Assembly (NCBI GenBank): GCA_037893225.1
Contig: JAZGUH010000421.1
Location: 310,001-374,000, forward strand
Origin: Hippasteria phrygiana
Lineage: Eukaryota; Echinodermata; Asteroidea; Valvatida; Goniasteridae
DNA length: 64,000 nt
Direction of reading: 5' to 3'
Shown here: positions 1 to 11,600 of the stretch, one piece after another
How the letters are laid out: the number at the start of each line of letters is the position of its first letter
Position numbering within the stretch: position 1 is the stretch's first letter
Notes under the pieces: generated by a model
Databases searched by the model: none
What the model saw: only the letters and a program-made list of their open reading frames with translations
What the model was told of the DNA's origin: nothing
Position numbers and translations under genes: made by a program

Positions 1-117
1 AAGAAGAAGACAATAACTAAGTGTTTGAAAAGGCGACGAGCAATAGATACAAATAAACAGCAGCCTGAGAAAGCAACCTGTGATTTGGATGGAATATGTT
101 GCAGATGCAATGTAAGT
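1..117 (+). other. possible plus-strand exon fragment (tentative)
   Basis: The frame starting at base 1 is open for 37 codons, reads a basic then cysteine-containing segment (KKKTITKCLKRRR, CDLDGICCRCN), and ends at a good donor (AAT|GTAAGT). No homology is recognised. The SECISBP2-like gene continues leftwards on the other strand, so this would be a nested or overlapping gene. It may be chance. Confidence 0.15.
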
Positions 118-1870
118 CTTCCCAAACATTCAAGGTCATGAAACAACAAACACTTGCAACTCCAAACAAAACAAGACTGCACGTTTAAAGTCAATGCATA
201 CACCCACTCAAACTTGTGTAGCTGACTAGAAGGCCCTACAGGATAAGACTGGAGTCTACCGATAAACCCTTCATCGACCCAGGAAGGAAATTGAAGGAAA
301 TAGACCCAACCTGTCTTATTTCTTCCCTCTGCCCAGCAATGGAAACAGGAAACACAACCTCTGCATGGATAAAAGCTTGCCACACACACACCAAGGCTCA
401 TCAGATTTGGGGCAAAAACAACAAATTCTATTCAAAGAAAGAACTGGCTGGGATTTAGTGAGCTTTAGTGTTTTAACATCTTCCTTGAAAAGAAAGGTGC
501 AACTTTGTGTTCACTGACATAACGACACCTTTATATTTCACAATGCAACAACATATTCAATTCAATGTACAGGTAGATATGTACATTTACAATGAAATAA
601 TCCCCTTTTTTACCATCTAAAGATTTCGAAAATGTATAATTACCCAAATAAGATTTTTAATCATAGCACTCATTAAAATCATGAACTCCATTTACTTTCA
701 CGTTTAACTAAAAGTCTGCAAATCTCAGTTGACATCAAGTGATTTATTACGTATTTTATTAATTCCTACATAATGTCGGAAATGAGCAACAGGTTCAAAG
801 AGAAGTTTGTATGTTTTTAGCACCATTTAAACATGAATGCCTGTTTGTGGTTGTGGTTTTCCTATTCCGTGTTTGATGCTGACCAGATTCTATGAGAGGA
901 AGTCGAATCATAATACGCACAGAACCTATGCTGTTCTGCTTGGTCACACAGTTCAACAAACTATGCATACTACAATGTAGGTACGTGAAGCACAGCCCTG
1001 GTATTCAACTATTTATGGCCAAAGCTATGAAACTACTGTTCTTAGTACATTGTAGGTTTGGTGAGCACAGAAAAAGTTCACTTTGCAAACACAAGTTACC
1101 TGCTAAAAGTCATGCAATGAATACAGCTTTTAAATGTTTCTCAACTCTATTTTGTAGATCAAATATAGCAGGATTTTGTGTATAATCTTTAAATGATCTG
1201 ACATTTACTGGTTTGTCATACAATGGCTACCAGTCATACTAAAGCTCATTGTTCTGTTCTGTACAAGTTTAGCACTGTATAATTCTACAGTAAAGCCATC
1301 ACATACATGTAAAGTATAACCTTCACTGTACACTATCTTTATACACGCTCTTATTTACCTCAAGTAAATTCCCTTTAAAGTCCAGTGTACTACATTCCAA
1401 ATTTGGTGGCACTGTTTTATGCCAAGTATTTGAGTCGTGCCGTTTGCCAGGTTCATATGTACCATTTTATAGTCATTAGTCATTCGGGGCGGGGCAGGGC
1501 AGGGCGGGGCAGGGCGGGGCAGGGCGGGGCGGGGGCGGGGCGGGGGGTTGAGTTGGTCTCGCCAATGGTAGAAGTTACCTCGATCGGGTTTAAAGGTCTA
1601 AAAATTGGGATAATTTCTTTGACATCTATTGAAGATTTATCCTCTATTTATCTCTGGCCCCGGCAAAACCGTAAGGGTGGTAGGGCTGGCAACCTAAAAT
1701 GTGGCCAACCCCATCACCTCTGTTATAGCTATTTACCTAGAGTGGCTTTTAGCCTTGTATTGGGCGACTTCCATGTAAAAAAGCAAATAAAATTTGTAAA
1801 ATCAAGTGGCTTGCAAGCACTTGTCCAAGCTTGTCACAAGCTTCAACGACCTCTAAACCCACTATCGAGA
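118..1870. other. intron of the SECISBP2-like gene, no exon recognised
   Basis: This AT-rich stretch lies downstream of exon 7 and contains no recognisable exon for the expected next SBP2 segment. Its only distinctive feature is the G-rich tract at 1485-1547. Confidence 0.6.
1485..1547 (+). repeat. GGGGC/AGGGC simple repeat, G-quadruplex-prone
   Basis: About 60 nt of repeated GGGGC and AGGGC ending in a run of six G. Many closely spaced G runs on the plus strand could form a quadruplex. It creates a spurious Gly/Arg-rich reading frame. Confidence 0.9.
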
Positions 1871-2532
1871 GCGATATGTTACCCTAAGGCAGCCAGCATC
1901 TCTCCTTGGTCGTACTCAATGGGCATCTTGGTCTTAAGACGACTTCTAAATCCGTAATCAATGGGCTAGTTTACCTCTAGTGCAGCTAACATGTCTCCAA
2001 GGTCGTACTCGATGGGCATCTTAGTCTTAAGACGACTTCTAAATCCCTAATCAATGGGCTAGTTTACCTCTAGCGCAGCTAGCATGTCTCCTAGGTCGTA
2101 CTCAATGGGCATCTTGGTCTTAAGACGACTTCTAAATCCCTAATCAATGGGCTAGTTTACCTCTAGCGCAGCTAGCATGTCTCCTAGGTCGTACTCAATG
2201 GGCATCTTGGTCTTAAGACGACTTCTAAATCCCTAATCAATGGGCTAGTTTACCTCTAGCGCAGCTAGCATGTCTCCTAGGTCGTACTCAATGGGCATCT
2301 TGGTCTTAAGACGACTTCTAAATCCCTAATCAATGGGCTAGTTTACCTCTAGCGCAGCTAGCATGTCTCCTAGGTCGTACTCAATGGGCATCTTGGTCTT
2401 AAGACCACTTCTAAATCCCTAATCAATGGGCTAGTTTACCTCTAGCGCAGCTAGCATGTCTCCGAGGTCGTACTCAATGGGCATCTTGGTCTTAAGAGGA
2501 CTTCTAAATCCCTAATCAATGGGCTAGTTTAC
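1871..2532. repeat. 93-bp tandem array derived from exon 7 and its 5' splice site
   Basis: Units begin near 1871 and at 1963, 2056, 2149, 2242, 2335 and 2428, and the genuine exon boundary at 2521 forms the eighth; the period is exactly 93 bp from 1963 on. Each unit holds 54 nt copied from the end of exon 7, the exon-intron junction, 12 nt of intron (TAG stop included), and 27 nt unrelated to the exon. Units 3 to 6 are nearly identical; the first is the most diverged. Every unit therefore carries a GAG|GTAAAC copy of the donor on the minus strand. Confidence 0.95.
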
Positions 2533-2649
2533 CTCTAGCGCAGCTAGCATGTCTCCGAGGTCATACTCGATGGGCATCTTGGTCTTCTTGCTGGGCTTTT
2601 TCAGGTTCTCTTGCAGTTGGCGTTGTTCCTCCGTTATTTCAGAATATTC
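2533..2649 (-). CDS. SECISBP2L: SECISBP2-like exon 7 with conserved DLGDMLAALE motif
   Basis: The exon is 117 nt, phase 0 to 0, with acceptor TGTATTTAAACAG and donor CTAGAG|GTAAAC. It ends in PIEYDLGDMLAALE, equivalent to the DLGGMLTALE segment of human SBP2. Its last 54 nt and its 5' splice site are the source of the 93-bp tandem array that starts immediately downstream. The following exon is not in the window. Confidence 0.87.
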
Positions 2650-5600
2650 CTGTTTAAATACATGAGACAACACTACAATTATACAGAATTGTGCATTACA
2701 GTTTATTCGTGCAAATTCTAGTGGAACTTGTGCAAGTAACATGAATTTGAGTGAAAAAAAAACAGCCTTTGCAAAGTTCTGCAAGCTAGCAATGTTGGGT
2801 TTCTGTCAATGAATAACAAGCCATGAATACCTTAGCTGCAGCCTGCGCTGCAAGGATTGCCTTCTTGCGTCGCTTCCGAGCATTCTTGCCGTCCCGGATA
2901 CCACTCGCAGCTGCTTCTGGATTCAACAAGTCTTCTGGTTTGATGATGTCGCCATGGTTTGCATCCGTGGATTCAACCTCAGGACTTACCTCCTGTACAC
3001 ACATGTAAGAAATAAAACGTTTTTTTGGTCGATTTTAAGAAAATGATGAGCTCCCCCAACAACACGATAAAAAGCATTTTCTTAAAATAGACTACAAAAA
3101 AGTTTCAACTGAAGTGCCTACTGAAGGTAAAGACTAACCTCATTTCCCAACGGTACCCACTAAATAGGGTTTGAATTTCATACAATACATAGTATATATC
3201 CAGCTAGTACATGTAAATGTAGTACAAGTGATCCAACACAGCAGATAATTTTTTCCAGACCAGTATCTATCAAAAGTTTGCTATAGACATTCCATACAGG
3301 TTTGCTGCGAACTACAATTAGAAGTCCTAAGTTGCTAATTAAAAATTCTCAACTGAAGGAAAATTAACCAAGCAAGTTAAAAATTCATTTAAAAACCAAT
3401 GTCAGATTATTTGAAAGAAAACTAACTGGACTTGCTGCACCCGTTCAGAGTGAATTTTAAGCCTTGTCAACCAGACACAGATGTAATTTAAACATTGCAT
3501 CAACAGGTGGCAAGTGGTACGTTAACCGACTAGGAAACAGTGGAATGATGAAAGATTTTTTGCAACCCTCAATACACAAAACACGACGAGTACAGGTGCA
3601 TTCTCAACCCAATGTTGTTTAGTATCAACTATATGCAATGTAGTTGTATTTCAATTGATGCTTCTGTAATCAGTACTACATGTACATGTACATGTATTAC
3701 CAAATGCAAAGGCATTTTATTAGAGAATCAAATTAAAAGGGAATTTTGTAAGGCATAAAGGGGATAGCACTTGCCGGTATGGAATTATTAAATTAATATT
3801 GCAATGTACAAGCAAGACCGACTCGGTTCACAACCACCTACGGGTACATTGTACACATAAAAAACATTGCAAGAATGGTCTGGCTACATGTATTTTGAGA
3901 GTTGAGAGGCACAATGTTCATATTTTGTACAGGTTCATGTACATGTATGTACACATAGGTACAGTGTACAAGTACAGCATACATGTACATCCATGGGCAT
4001 CATATTATCATGTACATACAGCAGCATGAGAATGGATGTGTTGGACTTTGAGCCTGATCTCATCTTGACAAGGATTAGCGAGGCTAAAGCATCAAGCCCA
4101 GACAAGATGCGACATGGACAAATCTAAGAAGTGACAAACAGATAGAGGCAATACATACATGCAATGTCAAAGGACTCATTTATTACACATGCATGTACAG
4201 ATGATGTGTACAGACGATGTACACATACATTTGTGTACAATGCAGTACATGTAGTATGCACTATATATTCATGTACATGTACACATGTACATGAGAATTT
4301 CCTGTGTGGTGTGACCTACATATACAATGTATGACACAGTTATTTCCTGTGAATGCACATATTGAACAAGCCTATGATCAATTATGTATATATTGATCAT
4401 TTATTTATGGGGGGGGGTAATATTAAAGTAGTATACAGGTATACATGTACAGGCTACAATTTTGAATTTTTTTCAAAATGTAAGGCTCAATAATGATATT
4501 AAAAATTATAAACAGTTCACTCATCTCAATGTCAAAAACTATGTGTGTACATTGTACATGCGTGTACGTGTACATGTACATCAGGTTGCATTAGATCATC
4601 AGATGCATGTCAACTTTACATGCAATAATAGACTTCCTCAAAAAGTGTAACTGTTAAAAAAGATTAACATTTACAGGAATATCTCACATCACATGGCTGT
4701 GCAATACACAGTATAATGCAGGTAAATGTACATTCAGAAATACATGTACAACATACATAGTTCGCCATCATGTAATGTCGTTAATTATTATTAACTGCAA
4801 ATAACCTTGTATGTACTGTCCATATTGACAAAACGTAATAAATACAATGCCATATGGTAAAAGTACACTGCACACTTACTGTAACTAGACCTCAACGATC
4901 TTGTGGATATAAAAATAACACTCATGGTAACTGTACACGATCTTTGACATGACACTATAGAATGAGCGAATAAAGATAGACGTGGGTGATAGAATTTATT
5001 TAGAATAGTTCAGATTCCATAAACATGAAAACAATGGCACACAATATTGGCTAATGTCTGAGATTCAGAGGTCTGGTACACATACATTGCATATGATGTG
5101 TACAGTCAATGTGTATGTACGTCTGAGGACAAGAGGAGAAAGAAAATACAAAGAAACCTTTCAGTCCTCGCAAGTCAAGTCTTTTGTTGAAATCGGTCCT
5201 CGCAAGTAAACAAAATACGTGCTTAGTCTATGGGGTTGGGTTATATTAAAGGAACAATAGGAAACACAAAGCATTGTCCTCGGAAGTATTAGGAAAGTAC
5301 GAGTGTGTGTCCCCATATGTATGATATGTACAATTTGTTTATCACTAAAAACACGTTTATAAACCCCACTAAATCCAACAAAATCCAACAATGGTAAAAA
5401 GATTTTGTAATTTGTTGGATAATGTTCTATTCAGCAGAGTAGCAACTAAATACCTGTTAGATTTTGTCGTATAGTTTAGAAGAATGGAAGCAGACTTCTT
5501 GTAAATTTTTTGTTGGATTTTGTTGGATTCAGCAGGGTAGCTGCAAAATGCCAATGCTGGTGTGTAGGTGGTACACTGCAGAATCCAACAAAATTAGCTG

Positions 5601-8600
5601 CCTGATTGTATTATATTTAGCAGGTTTCTCATTTCAGTTTGGTTGGAAATTGTTGGATTTACAAATGTAGCAGGGCCATATGAACAATTTTGAAGGGTTA
5701 GGGTTTCAAAAAAATTTATTAAGAAAACAGTAGTGTTGATTTTAGATTTTTTAAATGAATGGCTCAAAACCTCCAAACAAAAAAATCAAAGAAAACAATA
5801 CCACACAGAAACAGTCCACTCATGTAAATAAAAAGAATAAAAAGAATAGAAACAGACAAACAGACAAACAGACAACTCACCTGTTGTTTGACAGGAACAG
5901 TTCGTTGTTGAAGAATTGCACTGTAAGAAGTTGGTTGGGTTCCCTGAGCTCCTACTCCACTAGATCCTCCTGACGTACCTAGAGGTAGCTCAGGGAAATC
6001 ACTCATGTCAGACAGAGCTGGTGGCGGTGGTGGTGGTTGTGGTGGTTTGTCATTTACCTTCTCATCACCACTATCTTGAGTCTTCCCTGCACGCTTACGA
6101 TCTTTCTTCTTTTTCCGTTTAGAGTTGAGGGCTGGGGCACTGTCGACATCTTGCGCTGGAATGTGTTTTGAACCAGGTATTGGTTGTGCAGTTCGATTTC
6201 CTGGGGAAGGTCCTACCATTAAATTCTGGTTTTTCCTAGCATTCTCAACAGGTGTGTTAAACTGAGGGTGTTGATGCATAGGTCCAGGGGGCCTATTCTG
6301 AGATTGGTTTGCCATAGGGATTGGATGGCGTTGAAGTGGGGGCTGGCTAAGAATGCGGGCGTAGCTGATAGGTTGCGGTATGTGTTGGTTCAACAGTGGT
6401 TGCTGTATATGCTGCTGTTGGGATATATGATGCTGTAACATTGGGGGTATAGCATGGTGTAGATGTTGGCCTTGGGCATAGTTGTTTGCAGTGGGTATCA
6501 TTTGAGGTCCCATTAGATGCACTGAGTTTGGAGCACCGTACATAGACGGATGTTGTGGTTGGGTGATATGGCGAGGTACTGCGCTAACAACAGCACCAGC
6601 ATATTGCTGGTAACCTTGAGTCCCGACTGTCGGACCGGTAGCGGCATCGTGAGTGGCCATTCCAACCGATGCGTGGTTGGTCTTAGCATGTTTGGGACTG
6701 TAGTATCCACTGTCGCTATCCACTGCTCCTGTTTCCGTCTCAGAGTCTGTGGATGTCGAGGTTTCCTGGCCCGTTTGGTTTCCTTGCGATCGGCGTCGTG
6801 GCTTGGATTTATGTCGTCTCAACATGCTCGGCTTCTCAGCCAGAGTTTTATTGGCTATTTCATCGGGAAAATCTAGACAAAGAAAAGATAAATCTCACAT
6901 GACAACACGCCTCTCATTAGGGACGATTAATGTTCAATTATAGTATACCACTAGTCATAAACTACCTCAGCTCCCAATCCACATGTACACATACAAAGAA
7001 AGCAATTCTACAAGTATCTACCCAGGAGTAAATGAATCTCTGATGGCACATTGGTTGTTACTTATGTTTGAATTAGCCCTCTGCACTGAAAAGCAGCAAT
7101 CGGGCATAATTCCAAGGAAGATGGACTGAGGAATCATTTATGGGCCTGACGAGCAGAGGTATAATAGAGTGCAATAAGTACCACATTTGTTTATATTATT
7201 ATTGCTCCGTAACACAAGCCCCGAGACTAGTTGACTGCATGTGTTCACACAAATAGTCTGAAGAATGACGCTCACGAACACACCAGACACTTGTCAGAAA
7301 TATCACAATCCTGCAATAACACAATCAAGTCTGTCTGAGTATTTATACAACTTGGATGGTAGCACTGAACTAATTTGACATGTCTCATTCAAATCCCACG
7401 AGTTGAATTTTCAATTCAAATCTTTGAAATATGAGTAGAAAGATGACCTGTTTGGCAGCCGATATCCATGCAGACAAGCGTCTTGGTATATCTCCTGCTT
7501 TCTGGACTCGAGGACGATGAGCTCCTGTCCCGTGAGGAGTGTGAACCAGGAAAATGGCGATCCCTACTACTTGAATACTGTGGACGGAAGCACAACACGG
7601 ATCAAATTCAATTGTATGAAACTCTGAAAGGCATTCAAGTGCACAAAACATGTCAAATATGTATAAAGTATAGCATTAGTTTTAAAGTACAGTATTAGTC
7701 ACTTAAAAAAAAAATTACAAATGGAACTTCCTTGGGCTGAGGTTTGTTTTACAATGGTAACAACTTCTTAATTTTTTTATAAAGAAAAACAATTCAAATG
7801 AGAGTTCAATTTTTCAAAGGTCCATTAATAACCCTAACCCCCTAGGCTGCATGCAAATCATATTAAAATTTGAGGATTTGGACTGTTAGGCTTAATAGAT
7901 GATTTTGACACTTCCACACAAAGGAGTACCTACATGTACCCTACTCAGTCTCGGTGCTGGTTCCCGCTGCACATAGGATCCATACCCTGCATTCTGATAT
8001 GAGCCCATCGGTAACTGGTTCCCATCCGGTGAATAGTTTGGGTAATATCCAGGATAGTGCTGCGGTACGTGATATGACCCCTGGTGTATGGGCACCGGTG
8101 CTTGTATGGTACCCTGACTCTGTGGGGGGAAACCTGGTGGATGAGAGAAGTAGGACTGGGGCTGGTACTGCATAACAAAGTTTGGCGTCTGGATAGGGTA
8201 TTGTTGGGTTGTGTACATGTCAGTCGCTGGAGTTGGGTAGGGGAGGGCTGCGGGTGGTTGCTGATGCGAAGGATAGTTTGGCCATCGAACTTCGGGTTTC
8301 GGACCAGCTCCAGTGATGCTGAGAAAAAGGAAAATAAGAATAAGAACCACGCAAATCATACAAATGAATGAAAATGTACAATCAAACCTCTTCCAATACT
8401 GTACATGTATGCATGTTGCTTATTGAAGATGATGTTGATTGCTGAGAGAAGTCTGCGTCATTATTTTGTTTTTATGTAGATTGCGTATTGTAAAATATAA
8501 CGGCCAATTATATCTGCGGTGAAATATCAAACAAGTGACTTTTGAGAGCAGTTTTATTAACGCCCCTCTAGCCCGCTGGCACCATTTGTCTAAAAGTAGT

Positions 8601-11600
8601 CGCTGCGGGCAGCAAACAATTGTGACATCATAGGACGAACTCCCTTTTGTGTCTAGCACTAGGAACAAAAGAGGCGTTCGTACTATGACGTCAGAATCAT
8701 TTGCAGCCCGCAGCGACGACTTTTAGACAAATTGCATCAGCGGGCTATGCTGCGCTAGAAGGGACTTGATAAAAACAAATGTCAAAGTCACTTTTTTTTT
8801 TATTTCATGACGGAAAAAAATTGGCTATTTTATGTTACAATACAGAATGTGTCCTGAATTGCAAAATCCCATACCAGATTTACATGCAACAGGGACACAA
8901 AAATTGAACCCCTAATTTATAGACTGACCCTGGTACATGATAAAAGTTATCCTTGCTGATAGATTCAAATGCCAAGAGTCACAAAGCTGCAACTGTGCAA
9001 GGTTCGTAAATGTCCCTGTCTGTTCGTGCATTGTTGTACTCTGCACGCTCTCTTACAATGTACTTTCGTTTTCGTAAATGGGTCAAACTTTGTAACATAA
9101 ACAAGTTCATGTACATGTATTTGCACAAGGTCAACCAAACAACTTCAACCAAAGCACATGTCAAAGGATTCATTGTATGTGCATGATAGATTGTTACCCC
9201 CTGCATACAGTTCTTACACGTAACACCACTTGAGGGGCAAAAAGCTCTTCTCATGTTCATGTACTTCATCCATAACACAAATTTCAACTTCACAAACTTG
9301 GCTTTTAATTTTGATGCATGCCAATATACAAATGTACACCGTATATCACCGTTTGATATTATGAAGTTAAACGGAAACTATGTGGCTGAAAAAGTTACAA
9401 GTACCTATGATTTTTCTATGTGTATGCTCTGCTGAAGAGGCTGTATCTATAGCTGAAATGTAGAGCTGACGACTTCCAATACATCGTGTGCTTGAGGGAT
9501 TAAACAAACCTACAAATATCCAATCATAAGAACAAAAAACTCACCTGTCTTGCACAAAGGGATAACAATTAGTCAGGTACCGTGGTAACTCAGTCAGTGT
9601 GTAACTAGACCCGTTGGATGTACTGCTGTTTTGATGTATTGATGACACTGCCATCTTAGGGTTGAAAGAGCCAGGGTGGGCGTGGCCAGCATAGACAGGA
9701 GCAGAGCCATGGGGGGTGTGGCCAGGCTGGGGATTGGACTGTGGTCGGCCACCGGATGCCTTGGACTGCCCTGGAATAAAAGGTTCCACCTCAGCGGACA
9801 AGGACGTCCCCTGAAAGAAACAAAATTGCATGGTTGGATATTATGAAAAAATGTTTCATACATGTACATTGTACATGGTATCTGTTTTCATATAACTTAT
9901 AAAGACATACATGTACAGTACATGTACATGTACAAAGACTAACTTTCAAAGACAAAGCTTTCGTACATACATTGTACTTTATGTACATTGTGCATTGTAC
10001 TTCATCAGATACAATGAAGAAAGAAAACCCAAGTTGGAGCTAATATACTGTCAGGGAGAAGAGTTGAAACAAAGGCTACTACATCCAACAAAAAGCAGGG
10101 TGGAGGCTAAATATACATGTACCTGTACCTGTTGGATTTTTTGGCCCATTTTTGTATTTACCATTTTGATGCAATACATGGAAGTCATTCTTCATGGAAC
10201 ACAATACAGTAATACTACAACCAACAATTGTCGTTATGGGCGTCATTGTAAATGGTGATCACTTGTACAAGAAGCCTAGTCATAAGCACAAATATTTATA
10301 AACCAGCTTTCAGCGACCTTTCCACCAGGTTGGGACACAGTGTGTTACATGTGTATATGACCATATCATTAAAACCATCATTACATTTAATTCAGTTATT
10401 TCATTGTACGTCTTTGGGTGTGAGATTATTTGAGAAAGTTTTCAATCATGTAAGTTATATTTTAACAAAAATATGATAAAAAGTGTGTTATTTTGAATGT
10501 AAAATAGACGTAACATGGACACCATGTCCAACATTTAAATGTGTGTGTTTTTTCAACACTTTAACCCTAACAGCCCAAGGCTTTTTACTAGAATCCTTCC
10601 CTAACCACACAAACTCCAACACTGTGTAGTAAACCAATGGCACATTCTTTGTACCTGGACAAAATCAGGGCATCAAGTCCCATGCAAAGTGATGGTGCCA
10701 AGGCTCTACAGTACCCAATCACACAAAATTCAACACAAATGGGGTATTTGATTTTGGCAGGTTAGGGATGGTTAGGGTTAATAAATAAATATGGGAAATT
10801 CTTTACGTACAATAATTAAAAGACACACTATGCAACAATGAAACACCTTTTTACGGTAGTCAGTGTCCAAATATAGCAGAAATAGCAAGAATTTGAAGAA
10901 TCGTTAACGACGTAACATGGACACCATGATAGACCATGACCATACATATATTTCTGCTGTTGTGCTGCATTTGGATATTGAATATTATAACAAATGTTTT
11001 TTGATTTGCAGTTTGTGTTTTGTAATTAGTATACAGAGTGAGTTTGCATAATTATTTATATAAATGTTAAAAAGGAAATGTGCATTTTCATGTCACACCA
11101 TGTCAGCACTACATGTAAATGTTACGTCCAGACTGCCTTAATTTTTCATCATTAAATAAATAATTATGCAACTTACTATATGTACTAACTGAAAGACACT
11201 CAATGCTACAAGAAAACACTTTTTGTTATGGTTGCCAGTGTCCAAATACAATGTACATGTAGCTCAGAAACAGCAAGAAAATAAAACATGCATGTGTGGA
11301 TGTGTGTCCATGTTACGTCCACACTCACGTCTGTTCTTGCTGTCTCTGCTATATTTGGACACTGACTACCATAAAAAAAGGTGTTCTTGTGTTGCATAGT
11401 AAATCTTTTAATTAGTACACATGGTGAATTTCCCATATTTATATTTAAAGCTTTGAAAAAACACAAACATGGAAATATGTACGTGTCCATGTTACGTCAA
11501 ACTGGTTACGTCAAACCGACACATTTTTTTTTATATATTTGGTAAAATATAATTTACATGATTTAAAACTTTCTAAAAATATTGCCCACCCAAAGACTGA

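Noticed and set aside
1385..1957. 190-codon open frame with a Gly/Arg/Ala-rich stretch
   Set aside because: It is produced by the G-rich simple repeat and runs into the antisense of the 93-bp array; no splice or homology support.
1871..2532. CRISPR-like regular array
   Set aside because: Units are contiguous 93-bp copies with no unique spacers, derived from a neighbouring eukaryotic exon.
5764..5880. C-terminal extension of SECISBP2-like exon 5 with a hydrophobic tail
   Set aside because: It lies past a consensus donor (CAG|GTGAGT) and is intron read-through, not a membrane segment.
10561..10781. Interstitial telomere
   Set aside because: The TTAGGG-like sequence is only the terminus of a TTAA-flanked element, with no tandem hexamers.
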